This document shows, piece by piece, positions 45,758 to 61,225 of a stretch of DNA of 64,000 bases. A program made the translations under genes and the position numbers. The DNA comes from Dipteris shenzhenensis (Eukaryota > Polypodiophyta > Polypodiopsida > Gleicheniales). The DNA is taken from assembly GCA_047967505.1 (NCBI GenBank), contig CM106538.1, one strand, 5' to 3'. Below the pieces are notes generated by a model. It was not told the DNA's origin. It saw only the letters and a program-made list of their open reading frames with translations, and ran no database searches. Each line of letters opens with the position of its first letter. The first letter of the stretch is position 1.

Positions 45758-45836
45758 ATGGTCGTGGTCGTGGTCATGGTCATGGTCATGGTCGTGGTCA
45801 TGGTCATGGTGCCGGTGCTAGTGCTAATGGTAGCAA
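45669..45836 (+). repeat. GGTAGT/GGTCGT/GGTCAT hexanucleotide array
   Basis: Trinucleotide words GTAGTG pass into about fifteen GGTCGT or GGTCAT hexamers. In one plus frame it reads Gly-Arg/Gly-His repeats for about 50 codons, but a TGA precedes it and there is no ATG. CAACAA, AGTAGT and CATCAT runs follow to 45897. It lies where the gag zinc-knuckle region of Copia-3 would be expected. Confidence 0.85.
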
Positions 45837-45897
45837 AATAGGACAACAATAACTAGACAACAATAGCAACAGTAGTAGTAGTCATCATCATCATCGT

Positions 45898-47162
45898 CTA
45901 GCATGTGTACCTAAATATATTCATCCTAGGATAACAAAAAAATGACACTACTAGGATAAAATTTATTAAATCGAGCATTAAAGGACCTCTTTCTCCATTA
46001 GTTTGTCTTGCAATCATCCAAATGTTCATTTTGTTCAAAGATATGTTCTGAAAGATGGACAACTCAACATTTGGCCTTGAAAGCTAGTTCTAAATTTTAG
46101 GTTAGAAGGAATAGCTTTGTTGCTTTTGGGTTTGTTGGTTTGCTTCAGTAATGATTAGTGCTTCCCTGGGGTGCCAACTCCCTTTAGTAACAAAACCTAT
46201 CAAAATCTTGAGTATGAGATGAATTTAACAATATGCCATGAGTAGAAATTATTCACATTAACATGGTTGTGTTCTACACTAAAGGAGCTGCAATTATGTC
46301 TTTACCATGGATGATTTTTTCAAGGTAGTTTTGTTAATAAGCTAAACTTTTATATTGGTTTTGAAAGTTTATATGCCCAATAAAATTAAATGTTTGAAAC
46401 ATTTGCCAAGATTTGAAACTTTATTGCAAAAATATATAAAGTTTCACCAGGATTTTCATTTTTTCCTTCAAATTTTAAAAGAAAATGTATTAAAAAGTAC
46501 TACATTCTACCAATATTATGAAGCTAAAAAAAGTAAATTGAAAACTTTTGCCAAGATTTTATATTAATATATAAGCATAGCTTTGATAAAAGCATGCTTG
46601 GTCTTTACACCTTGAAATTTGGGTACACATGAAAAAGTTACATTATTTTGGAAGGAGATGGGTTTTCATATTTTAGTGTATTTTTTGTTTTACCCCCCTC
46701 ATCCAAAAGACCCCCCCCTTGGGCCTCACATATTATCAAAAATATGTACAAATCTTAAAATCTTGTAGGGGTACATGAAATTTTCACGTTTTTCCCTTGC
46801 ATATTTGAAATTTTTTAAGGAAATGCATGCATATTATATGTGGACTTTGTCCCCCCATATCCTAGATTTTGGACGAGGGTAGTAACATATTACATATTGA
46901 GTTGGTGCCCCAAGAGTGCTTCTTCTATGGGCTTCTCTTTTGCAATTGGCTAAAATTAATGCCTACTAAATTGGACAAAGACTTTTCACATGAGCCAAGG
47001 TCAAGAGATGAATAATGTTTCTAAGCTTTGAAAGAGGTTATTTGTTTGTGTATGGGCCAAACAAAAATCTAGGTAGGACTTGATTCTAGAAGAAATATTT
47101 GCTTCATGTGGATAAGAAAATGAATGGAATCTTACATACGCAAATGATTTCATATATTTAAT
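45898..47162. other. AT-rich spacer
   Basis: No gene, RNA or repeat recognised on either strand. 46350-46570 is strongly AT-rich with only short random frames. Confidence 0.5.
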
Positions 47163-48290
47163 TATTAATGTCAAATGCATAGATTGCATACTATTGTTCA
47201 ATCTATCATCCTATGAAGATCACCCTACATCTGGGTGGTAGGGCAATTCTCTTTTCTAGATAACTTATGAGTGCATAGTGAGCTGGGTGCAACAAATGTA
47301 ACGAATGGCATGCAATCAAAAGAGCAATGAAGTAATGGAAAGAAAGGTAAATAGATTGTGTCTTTCTTCTCTTCTCATCCCTTCAATCTTTTCTTCATTC
47401 TTGTCTCCTGTTACCTCACCAACCTTCTCAAGGATCCTCTTGCCTGTCATCTTGCCAACCTTCTCCTTATCACTCTTCTCTTCTTTCATCATCATATCTT
47501 TCCATCTCTACTCGGTCTTCTTACTTTGGAACTCCTTGTGAGGGTGATGAGGATCCGCTTCCTTGTCCTTGTCAAAACCTACCCAAATTTATAGAGCTAG
47601 AATTTTTTGACTCTCTTGGTAACTCCTTTAGCCTCTTGGAGTTCAACATCAATGATGGTGAATTGGTTGGCCTACTTACACTCCTTTGTTAAGGATTCAT
47701 CTTCTTCGATGATGGTTTCTAGCCTTCTTCTTGTTGGCATGCTGAGTGCTATAGATAATTGTTCTCTTTTGTGCTAGTGCCATATTTTCCTTCTTGCTCT
47801 TTCATTTGGTGGCTCTATCATCCACTTCTCTTGAGTCACTCACACTCTACCAACTTCTCTAACGCTTGTGATCTATAGCCATCAATAGGATCCCAAATGT
47901 TAATGTCAAACACAAAGATTGTGTGCTACAGTTCAGTCTATCATCTTGTGAAGCCCACCATGCATCTAAGTGGTAGGGAAATTTCCTTTTCTTGATAACC
48001 AGTGAGTGTATAGCAAATCAGATGTAATGAATGCAAGGCATGGCATGCAATCAAAAAGAGCAATGACCAAATTGTAATGGAATATGTATGAATAAGAGAC
48101 TTGGAAAGAGAGTTTTATAACTTCCAATTGGCCAAATACTGTAGTGCATGGCTGCACTGAATGCACTCAGACCTTTACCCAAATGATGGACCTTTCCTAC
48201 TTTCACTCATGGACTATTTATATGGATAGAGTAGTCTAACACACAACTAACGAACATGGTGGGTGCTACCCACTGCCCTTACAATGATTG
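47163..48290 (-). mobile_element. TRIM-like pair of diverged direct repeats
   Basis: About 170 bases at 47163-47340 recur at 47899-48080 (TTAATGTCAAA.ACA.AGATTG, TCTATCAT, GGTGGTAGGG-like, GGCATGCAATCAAAA.GAGCAATGA), roughly 70-75% alike by eye. The 560 bases between them lack coding motifs. A CT-rich tract follows the left copy, as a minus-strand polypurine tract would, and a minus TATAAATA lies near 48220. This fits an old terminal-repeat element in miniature on the minus strand. No convincing PBS was found. Confidence 0.45.
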
Positions 48291-48942
48291 AATTTTGAAT
48301 GCCATTTAATTCTCAGACCATTTACTTCAACGTGATGTTCGAGCACAATGTACATTTGATTTTCATATAACCACTACCGTCCCTTATCTTTATTATTGCT
48401 TAGACTGGTGAACAACACAGACTGGTAAGTTTGTTGTGCTCGTTACTTCCCCTAGTCTTTGAGCCACTCATCCAACATGTCATTTGGTGGGAACATCATC
48501 TACACACTTGGTCCTTCCCTTGAGCTCCCCCCTTGTCTTTTCATTCAAGCCCCATTTTTTCCTTTGATTGGAGTGCCTAGATTTGGCTTTATAATTAGTT
48601 GATTCCTAGAGTTTAGCATTAGCTATCCCTTGATGTAAAATCTATGACAATTATCAGGGATGCATGTGCTAGACAGTATTTGACAATGAAACTACATTTA
48701 AAGGTATCACTCTTTGAAGATAAGATTAGCCGATGATATGTCATCACATTTGATACATTACCCTAATCATACCACAAAGGACCATTCACAGAGCTATCAA
48801 GGGGGTTCACACAAAAATATCCACGTACTCATGAATTTGATTCCTATAGTGACTCCATGGGCATTGGATAAAATGTAGTCATAGGATTTAGGATATCTAC
48901 TATATACAAGTTCATGGTTCATTGGGTCAACTATCCATTGAA
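48291..48942. other. spacer before the GT microsatellite
   Basis: Nothing recognised. Confidence 0.5.
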
Positions 48943-52626
<3,684 letters not shown>

Positions 52627-52980
52627 AAAAGTAAGGGTTAGTGCACATCCACAGAGGATGAATTAAAGTGGCGGGTAGTCCACACCCACTAGTGACCTAT
52701 AGAAGAAAAATTTTCAAGGAAAAATCCACCACATCTAAGGTGCACAAACTACAATAGGGGGTAGTCCACACACACTGGTGAGAAACAGAAGGAAGTCTAG
52801 TCGATAAATATTCCATCCTCTAGAAACAAAATCCCAAGGGGGTAATGCACACCCTTTTAACATTATTAAATTAGCAAAAAGGGGGGTAGTCTACACCCTT
52901 ATGAGAAACAAAAATAACTCAATGTTTTGTAAACACCATTAAAGGAGAGGATGTAGGGGGGTACTCCACTCCCATGTTTT
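52627..52980. repeat. recurring GGGTAGTCCACACCC motif
   Basis: Six variants: near 52633 (GGTTAGTGCACATCC), 52672 (GGGTAGTCCACACCC), 52757 (GGGTAGTCCACACAC), 52840 (GGGTAATGCACACCC), 52884 (GGGTAGTCTACACCC) and 52957 (GGGTACTCCACTCCC). Spacing is irregular (about 40-85 bases) and the intervening DNA is poorly conserved; GTGA and GAGAAA follow some copies. Possibly a decayed tandem repeat. Confidence 0.6.
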
Positions 52981-54725
52981 AAGGAAAAATGGTGGACATC
53001 TTTATGTAATAATGTCACAAAATGAAGCTAATCAATTCTTGCCTAAGTCTATGAATAAAGAAATTTTTAAAATAAAAGTTAGTTAACAAATAAATGAAAA
53101 CACTTTAGAAAAAGAGTAAGTCCACCCACAAGATTTGAGAGGAAACCATCATCATGAAAGCAATCTTTAAAGGTGAAACTCACAAGAAAAAAAGAATTTT
53201 TTTTACAAAAAAAGGAGTTAACTAAGTGTTATAAATGTTTATCTGAAGAAAATGAAAATAAAAAGGAAAGCCACATAACAACAATAAGGAAAAAATGTTT
53301 AACAAAAGAGATATATGTATATATATATATATATATAAGCACTAGATTGTATAAAAGCCAGAATAAAGCTTAAATTAAAAAGATAGGTTAATTAATTAAA
53401 GAAAAGGACAATATAAAGGAGGGCCACATAACCATAATACGAAAAAAAGTTAATAAAAAGAGACAAATAACTTTACTCTAGAAAGAGAACATAAAAAACA
53501 AAAGAGGAAAATAACAATAAAAAGGAAGTAAGGAAAAAGAGAAAAATAAATAATACATATATATATTTATTTATTTATTCATTTATTTATATAGCGAACC
53601 AAAGAGAGCCCAATAGCTAGCGAGCACTAAATAAAATATAAGTATATATAAGCATATACTATATAAACTTATAAAGGAATAAAGCAAGTTACAATAGACC
53701 CAATGAAAACTTATAGAAATTAAAGGGATAAAAAGCATTCTAAAATGTAAACGAGTTAGAAAGAAATAAAGAATTAAAATTTTCTAAGAGAGCTAGAGAG
53801 GGTATCTATACCAACAAGTGGAAGCAAAATAAATAAACTAAAAGGAATTAAACAACCACCAAGGTCATAAAAAGAAACTAAAAATAGAAAGGTCAGTCAA
53901 CTCTATGGTTGATTGACCAAAGTGAATGGGCTAAACATCTACAAAGTACGTGTCAATCGTAAACACAAGCAAATGTGTTTCTGAAATGTCGCTCACAAAA
54001 AGAAGAGCCTCCAAGCTACTTTTGTTAAAAATCGAGTTGCACCAAGAGAAGAGCCACGACCAAGTGATGAAGTGGAAACTTTTACACCATAGAAGCCCCA
54101 CCAAAGAGCTTTGGGAATAGTAAGCAGCTAGGAGTGAAGCCATAAGGACAGCCAACCTGGAGCCATAAGGAGCCCACAATGAAGGCAAGAGTCGCCCACC
54201 TTGGCAAGAGATGCGATTAAAGAGTAAAGCACGTCACTTACCGAAAAGCTTGAAGGTATAAGTGTACCAGAGCTAAAGCATGCAACAAGGAGGAGGGGAA
54301 TAGGTGCGAACACAAGGTCGATGACCAACAGATGAGGTAAAGGAGTAAAACATCAAAGCACAACATATCATGTCATCCAAGAGATTCCGCTCCCTCTTGT
54401 ACATATGAAACCTCTTCTTTTCCCTTGTGTTTGTAGTATTTTGAGTTGCATTGGAGTGGAGCCTCACTCTATTAACAATGAAGATCACTTCGTATTCCCT
54501 CTCTTAAGTCTCTCTTCCCTTTTCTTTCTTTCAAAGCCTTAAAAGTTCTTTCTATTCGGCCCCTCATTGCACACACATGGTCCATCCATTTCTCGAGCCA
54601 CCAAGGGAGTTACTTACCCTATTCTAGGTGAAATCTATGAGTGGTGGATTGTTGATGAAGGTGGATTCTTGAGGGAGCATCTTGCTCAGGAGAAATTAGC
54701 ATGAGTGGAGGGCAGTTTTAATGAT
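52981..54725. other. very AT-rich spacer
   Basis: 53160-53900 is A-rich on the plus strand with TA, TTTA and AAAG runs (53318-53337, 53560-53593). 53920-54500 has a few minus-strand open frames with hydrophobic stretches but no family resemblance. No gene called. Confidence 0.5.
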
Positions 54726-55070
54726 AGTTTGACCCCCTGTTAGTGTTTTGCTCATAACTTTCTGCTCAATAGTCCGATTTTAATGAAACTTATATCAGCA
54801 CGAAGCTCTCTTGAAGATGCATGTTTCTATGTGATTAGACCTTGAATCAGATACTACTGTAGAAAGTTATGAGTCTCTGTTTTTTTTTAAGATAGTTTTT
54901 ACCCCCGTCGAGTAAACCGCCCATAACTTTCTGGCCGCTTCTTTGTTTCTTATGAAACGTATATCAACGCAAAGCCCATCTCAAGCTGCATCTCTATCTT
55001 TGATATCATGTCTCTACTAAAATTTATAGGCCTCTGTATCTAATAACAGTTTGTAGAGTGTTTTGAGCTA
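54726..55070. repeat. diverged tandem duplication, period about 169
   Basis: ATAGTTTGACCCCC...CTCATAACTTTCTG...ATGAAACTTATATCA.CACGAAGC at 54724-54890 recurs as ATAGTTTTTACCCCC...CCCATAACTTTCTG...ATGAAACGTATATCAACGCAAAGC at 54893-55060. It probably belongs to an unclassified mobile or tandem repeat. Confidence 0.65.
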
Positions 55071-55099
55071 ATTGTAAAGGTATCTATGAAGGAGGTGCA

Positions 55100-55324
55100 A
55101 TGTTTCCTCGGAACCTACCCATCCGACCCAATCAACCTCTTCAAACTCCTCGATATATATCAGTTCATGTCATGTTGAGCTGCAAGGTCTTCTTTCAACA
55201 ACGTATCGCTCTTCTCTTTGGCATAGACCAGCTTGCTGAGATTATGGCCTCTGCTGATCCTTTCCTTCTCCCTATGCTTGAGTACAACATCACTTGGGAT
55301 GTTACCATCTTCATTCTCATCTAA
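55100..55324 (+). CDS. unassigned small ORF, 74 codons
   Basis: A true ATG (GTGCAATGTTT) opens a 74-codon frame ending TAA. The product starts MFPRNLPIRPNQP and has LLFGIDQLAEIMASADPFLL in the middle. I recognise no family. It follows the duplicated segment at 54726-55070, so it may be part of the same repeat. More likely a chance frame than a gene. Confidence 0.15.
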   Translation: MFPRNLPIRPNQPLQTPRYISVHVMLSCKVFFQQRIALLFGIDQLAEIMASADPFLLPMLEYNITWDVTIFILI

Positions 55325-55498
55325 GGGAGGAAAGTATAGTGTGGTATCTCGGCATAAAAGCTTCTTTTTAATGTCCCTTTCTCAACGATAAATAAATGGG
55401 GGAAGAACCAAGTTAGGGGGTTTTCGAAGATACAAAAGTGGGAAAAAAAGAAGGGGAAGGTAGGGATGCTTCTAAGAAAAAATTTTATTGAGAAAATT

Positions 55499-55538
55499 AT
55501 GTGTGTGTGTGCATGCGCATGCGCATGCATGCACGCAC

Positions 55539-55586
<48 letters not shown>

Positions 55587-55614
55587 GAACATGAGATAAT
55601 TATTAAGCAAAATT

Positions 55615-55647
<33 letters not shown>

Positions 55648-55683
55648 GTGTGTGTGCATGTGTAAAGAAATAAGTGTTTGTGT
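55499..55683. repeat. alternating purine-pyrimidine tract (GT runs with GCATGC)
   Basis: GTGTGTGTGT, then GCATGCGCATGCGCATGCAT and GCACGCACGTG, more (GT)n, a 25-base break, and further (GT)n to 55683. About 90 unbroken alternating bases at 55500-55588 make it a strong candidate for left-handed (Z) DNA. Confidence 0.9.
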
Positions 55684-55689
55684 GTGTGA

Positions 55690-57347
55690 GATACATAGAA
55701 TGCGTCTTTTCTCTGAGCAATTTGATTGAGCACATTTTTCTGAGCATGGCCTATATTGTGGTTTCATGGACAATTTTATCAAAACATCACACCCCCTACT
55801 ACCCCACAAAGATTCAATACATTTAATTACATTTCTTTCCAATAGGGTTTTGGGTTTATAAGATCCCTTTATTCACAAAACTACTTTCCATGTCTACTTC
55901 ATTTCAACATCCGCCACCTACATCATCCATCATGCATACTATCATGATAGATACTGATTTATCGATGAAATGATTGCAAGTCACATGTGCAAATTTGCAT
56001 GCATCTAGGCCGAAACATTTATTAGTTGCATCAAGGAGATACTTTAAGATTCAATTCACCATGATGATCATTTGTACACAGCTCATAGTTTTGACATGTA
56101 AACCTTAACTAAGTTTGACATGATTGTCACATGTCTAGAAAATAGTAAAATTTTTATGAAACCAACATGCTTGAATATGTGATATTGAGATTAATATTCA
56201 TGGGTACTCACATGATGTACTAAATAGTTCTACAACATGATTACAAAAGCTATATAACTAAGCTTTCGATTAGCATTAATTCTAGCGGTTTTTTTGTCCA
56301 TGAAAACCCAATTCTTCCTGTAAGACAAGAAATAATTTAGTGAAAAGAATAGAAAAAAGTATTATAAGAGTGTTAGTTAGAAAGTTAGCAAATAATTAGA
56401 GATTAATTGCATAATAAGTGGTGGGAAGTGTAGAGAGATGCAAGACCGACAAGGAATTAATTACTAAAAAAATACACAAAGACACAACTACTAGGAATTT
56501 ATCACCTAGAATTAATTATGCCCATGCAACAAGAAAGAGAGAGACAATAATTAAATGAAATGCCCATGTAATAAGCAAGAAAGGGACAATCATCCAAGGA
56601 AGGTAATAGTATAATGAGCAATAACTATGAAACAGTAAAATAAGCTCATCTATATGTAACTATAGAGAAGCCTACATAATGGAGGGAGCATAGAAGAGCA
56701 ACGTATTCCATGAGTAATAGTGCATTTGTAGTTATAAGCTAGTAGTGGCTCAAGGTTGGTTAAGGGGCAAGGTAGGCCAATAATGCTAAGGGGAGTGACA
56801 ATGCCTGGAGAAGAAACCATGAAGACCGAAGAGGCAATGGCTGTTCAAGACTGGTTCACAGTAGGTAGAGTATAAAATCGATAGAGCTACTGGAAAAGGG
56901 AATACTTAAAAGATTTCCCTACGTAGGCTTAAGTGGTAAGAAGAAGGAGAGCTCACGAGAGAGCGAGCAAGGAGAGTATGCACCAGCCATGAGAGCCTTG
57001 CGTAGTGAAGTACGTAGCATGAGCGTTATGATTATCATGTAGGTACGGGATTATACAAAAACAAAGGAAGGTAATGACCTACGCCAAAGTAAAGCAGCAA
57101 GCAGCAACTGACATCAAAGCATCAGTGACCCAAACACTAAGAAATCGATACTGTAACTATGAACTCCACAGCTTCGACGAGACCTAGATGAGAGCTGGTA
57201 AGTAGTGATAATCTAAGTTAAAGGCATGGCTTGACTACAAGCATAGAGCTAAATGGAGGACCGTAGACAACACCAATGCGAGGACACTCTGACTGTCAAT
57301 CTCTCACATTCTCACAAGGATAGTGCTTCAGAGGAAGGGACAGCCAT
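55690..57347. other. spacer, part possibly the interior of an LTR element
   Basis: No coding family seen. The right part adjoins the degenerate PBS and LTR at 57348-57606 and may be element interior. The partner LTR was not found. Confidence 0.4.
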
Positions 57348-57359
57348 GCTGTGATAACA

Positions 57360-57606
57360 TGAACAAATATGAAGAGGGAGAGGAGAAGAGTGGAGATGAG
57401 GAGGGAGGACATAGCTAGAGAGCACACCGCAAATGACTAACTATACACTAGATTAGTTGAAAAGAATCAATATATAGAAACCCCTTTGTGTTAGGGTCAG
57501 GGTTGGAAACCCCTTTGTGTTAGGGTCAGGGTTTCCAACCCTTGTGCCTTTTAGCACTCTTTATGTTAGTGATATGCACACATGGTATTGAGATGAATCC
57601 TCAACA
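57360..57606 (-). repeat. orphan LTR related to that at 38471
   Basis: Starts TGAACA after a degenerate PBS (plus CTGTGATAACA, compare GCTCTGATACCA) and ends AATCCTCAACA at 57606. Block order matches 38471-38790: a purine-rich start, CACACCGCAAATGACTAACT, ATACACT, AGTTGAAAAGAATCAATATA, then AAACCCCTTTGTGTTAGGG. Two direct 29-base copies (GAAACCCCTTTGTGTTAGGGTCAGGGTT) lie at about 57478-57535. Confidence 0.55.
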
Positions 57607-58189
57607 ATAGAAGCTCTCAAGAAGAGATTGGATGATTTGTCCAAAATCAATGAATTGAGGCTTAGGGCAACCTAGACACAAAGTGTAATCCAATGGGGAA
57701 GAAAGGCGTGCCATGACTGCCACATCAAGAGACAAGTATAGTGCCTAACTTGCGGCAATGAAGCAAGGCCATACCAAATCAAGGAGTGATTTGAGAATGA
57801 GATCATAAATCTAGAAGATCTAGAAGGAAACAAACTACCACAACAAATCAATAAGATGAAGATCAAATTGTTTTGGCCAGAAATTGAGTTTGTTTGGGAA
57901 GAATTTGTCGAGGTAATCACAAAGAGTAACATCATGGGCACCAATCGCAAAGGGTTGTTACACATTAAATTAGGTTAACATGCAATCAAGCAAGATCATG
58001 ATGGAGGGGAGTGCCACCATGATGAGGGAGAATCTAAAGATGGAAAAGAGAGGTGTGAAAAGAATGGTGATCTGATAGTTGATAGGAAGATGTGGTGACA
58101 GACCCTAAACGCCCCAATACATAAGCCTTCCAAAAAATTTGGGTGCACTTTTCTCATTCAAGCACTGAATAATCCTCTCTCTCTCTCTA

Positions 58190-58250
<61 letters not shown>

Positions 58251-59205
58251 CATAGCCTCTGAAACCCACACCTCCCATGATGAGATTAGATGCTTTAAGC
58301 CATCCAAAGTGAAAGGCAACCAAAAAGGGTGAGGAGCTGACACCAAAAAAGATGAAGTCCAAAAAACCAAAGGGACAAGAGGTCAATGCACCTCCTATTC
58401 ATCAATGGCCACTTACATCAATCAACTATATGAATCGCATGAGCCTTAATGCATTATTCAATGTTGCTTGAATGTGACATTCAATTTAGGCCATAGAAGC
58501 CATGAACTCGTATGATCCAAAAATGAAGCTTTTTCAAGTGAAGGGACACAGAGTAACGACAAGCAAAGTCAAAGTGGCCACCATCCTAAAGCTCTTGAAT
58601 GGAGAGATGGTTCCCCTTAACCCCTCAAAAATCAATTGTGATGACCTCTTCAAATACGATGCATGGTTGCAAGGCGAGGGATCCGTGACTAGCAAGGTCA
58701 AAGAGGGGAGCTTTTAAAGGTTTCTTTAAGCTCCTCTTTGAACAAATTCATGGACACTTGCATGCTAAGAATGTTAGTCCATAAGGCAATTAGGGGGAGC
58801 GAAGGTCAATTTGGAGAAATTGATGGCCATGTAGATCAATGAACAAGTGGTAAAGATGAAGTCAAGATAGATAGGGGCAAACCTTTGCCTCATGGCACAA
58901 AGTAGTTAGGAGATTCCAAGCCAACCACCACCCCCCAACAACCAACATTTTTGAAGGATCATTTGACAAACCATCCTCAGAAAATAAGGCATGAATAGCC
59001 ACCCCTCTACCTAAATTCTAAAAGTAGTAGAAACCCGTTAAATAATCCATGAAGTTAGAAGCGTCGGTGTTGATTAGATATGATTTAATGCTATCTATCC
59101 TTTTGATGGGTAGGTGCAAATTATTGTAAGTATGGGTGGGTAATACTTGCAAATGTCAAAGATTTGTGTAAATAAAAGTCTTACAGTCCTAGGAGTTTGG
59201 GTCAT
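57607..59205. other. spacer with one small ORF and a CT microsatellite
   Basis: 58173-58246 is (CT)n with few breaks. The rest shows no known family. Confidence 0.5.
58502..58717 (+). CDS. unassigned small ORF, 71 codons
   Basis: A true ATG start (MNSYDPKMKLFQVKGHRVTT). Lys-rich and hydrophilic, with LLNGEMVPLNPSKINCDDLF in the middle. No recognised domain. Composition is more protein-like than other random frames here, so it may be a fragment of an element-encoded protein. Weak. Confidence 0.2.
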   Translation: MNSYDPKMKLFQVKGHRVTTSKVKVATILKLLNGEMVPLNPSKINCDDLFKYDAWLQGEGSVTSKVKEGSF

Positions 59206-59210
59206 CTTGT

Positions 59211-59745
59211 TTTTTTCTTTTGAGAAAAGTTCAAAATTGTATTAGAAAAGCAAAAAAGAGGATACAAAAGAAAAAGGAAGAGTTTCACTAAAAAGTAGTT
59301 GCCACAACATGTCATTTTGCTTCGAAAAATGTTTGCAAATCCTTAATAGGTTTTCCACGACCAGCTCATGCATGAAGTTTAGCCATTGCCCTTTGTTAAA
59401 CACAACAATATTTTTAACTTCCCAGATATGAATAATAACCAATACTCTAACCAGTTGCTCCTAAATACAAAAAAGGGCTTCATTTACTCTACCTCTATCA
59501 CCCAAAATGGCTTTCCTTCAAGTAGGCCGAATGAAAATAGAAAAGGATTCCAAACTTTTGCATATTTTACCCAAAGACCTTTCACTGGGGGGCATTCCCA
59601 AAACAAATGCAGAATAGTTTCTTTCTTGGACTTACATAAAGGGCAAAGGAGAGATATTCTCGAATTCCTGCACTTACAAACTATAAGATCATCCAAGGGA
59701 GCATGTTGCTTCCATAGCTCCTTATTCTGAACCATAACTGACTAA
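59211..59745 (-). mobile_element. LINE 3' end (RT-associated zinc-binding region)
   Basis: Minus strand: LLCPLCKSKKETILHLFWEC plus PPVKGLWV gives a C-x2-C-x7/8-H-x4-C pattern, the zinc-binding region after the RT of plant L1-type LINEs. It is followed by HIWEVKNIVVFNKGQWL and, at the left edge, a T-run near 59211 that is a poly(A) tail on the minus strand. The fragment stops near 59745, as expected for 5' truncation during target-primed insertion. RT and endonuclease are absent. Confidence 0.8.
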
Positions 59746-60299
59746 GAAGATTCTGCTCTAAATTCATTCATTGTACAAGCTCGAAATGGTTTCATTGACG
59801 CAGTAACATCCTCCACTCTAAACACAGTGCTACTAGGCTAGTACCTTTTAATTCTCGTTAGCAGTAAAGACATCACACTAGATTCTCTTTAGGAGTAAAG
59901 AAATCACACTAGATTCTCTGGAAATTAATTGAAATAATGCAGTCTTAAGTTGTTGAATAGAAAGCCACACACCCGTTCCTGGCTCATCTTGTTGCTAGAG
60001 CAACACGAGTATATAGAGTGTGGCCTCAGTGCTCTTTGTATACCAATTGGCTAAGTAATAAAAGAAGATCAATTCTAGTTTGTTGTGCATATCTTTCTCT
60101 TTCGATTTATTTTCTAAGTTGTGTGTTTCCCCCTTGCCGCCTCACAACTTACATACATTGCATCCCACTTGCACTTGTTCATTGTGAGCAAACTTTCACT
60201 TGGTTATCGGGGACAAACCAAGGCACCAGCAAGTAGTACCACGATTCGACATTAACAATGTGACACAAGTTAGAGAACCTCTCAGCTTCTATTCAATAA
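59746..60299. other. spacer
   Basis: 59855-59885 and 59887-59918 share TAGCAGTAAAGACATCACAC/TAGGAGTAAAGAAATCACAC followed by TAGATTCTCT. 60000-60230 has an LTR-like look (TATATAGAG, then TGTATACCAATTGGC) upstream of the Copia relic, but no partner was found. Confidence 0.4.
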
Positions 60300-61225
60300 T
60301 GTCATGGAAGAAGAGTATAATGGCATTCATAAGAATGATTCTTGGGAGTTGCAGAACCACCCAAGGGAAAGAATATCATTGGCTACAAATGTGTCTACAA
60401 GGTCAGACATAAGACCAATGGAAGTGTAAACAAATACAAAGAAAGGCTAGTGGCAATGGGATACGCTCAGTAAGAGGGCCTTAATTTTATGGAAACCTTT
60501 GCACTGGTAAGTAGGATGAAGACCATCTAATTGGTACTCTATTACATGCAATATGGGGTAACAATTGCATTTGATGGATGTCAAGTCTACATTCTTGAAT
60601 GGAAAACTGTAAGAGGAGATATACATCGAGCAACCACAAGGATTTGTTGAGAAAGGATTTAAACATTTAGGAAGTAAATTGCAGAAGGCACTTTATGGTA
60701 TCAAGCAAGCCCCATGGACTTGGTTAAGTAAGATTGGTAGCTACTTTAGAACGAGCCACAATTGGTAGGTTTCTATGATGCAGATTGAGAAGATGAGATT
60801 AAGGGGATTGGTCCACACACAAGTCTATTTTAGGATACACATCTATGCCAAATTCTCATTATGTATCTTGATTTAGCAAGAAGCAACGACAATTGTGGTA
60901 TTGTTTATAGTAGAGCTTAGTACGTCCGGTGTGCATGTGAGTAATATGGCTTCATATTTCTTGGAAGATCTTGGTGTGGTCCCAAATGGTGCTTCCATGG
61001 TCTTTTGTGACCATCATAGTGCCACTGTTGGCAAAAAATTTGAAAGATCATGAAGGGTTAAAGCACATTGATATCTGTTACCATATCATTTGGTGGATGA
61101 AGGGATCGCCTAGCTTATTCGCTGTCTCTCCAAGGATCATGTAGTAGATATGTTCATGAAAGCCCTACTTGATCGAACTTTGAAAAATGCAAAAGCTTTT
61201 CATATTGTATACAATATGATATAGA
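60300..61225 (+). pseudogene. plus-strand Copia relic (RT and RNase H)
   Basis: The only clear retroelement coding on the plus strand. MEEEYNGIHKNDSWELQNHP (60302 on), then in another frame IIGYKCVYKVRHKTNGSVNK, YKERLVAMGYAQ and ETFALVSRMKT, a degenerate MDVKSTFLNG and ALYGIKQAP equivalent (60570-60710), and RNase H remnants LGVVPNGASMVFCDHHSA and DHVVDMFMKALLDRTL (60960-61180). The YVDD region is deleted. Heavily mutated and old. Confidence 0.8.

Noticed and set aside
45556-45849. Threonine-rich protein on the minus strand
   Set aside because: Produced by the GGTCGT/GGTAGT array; composition artefact.
47305-47594. Hydrophobic small proteins near 47300-47600
   Set aside because: CT-rich sequence gives Leu/Ser/Phe-rich translation in every frame; two frames look equally plausible.
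58105-58386. Arg-Glu repeat protein on the minus strand
   Set aside because: Translation of the CT/GA microsatellite.
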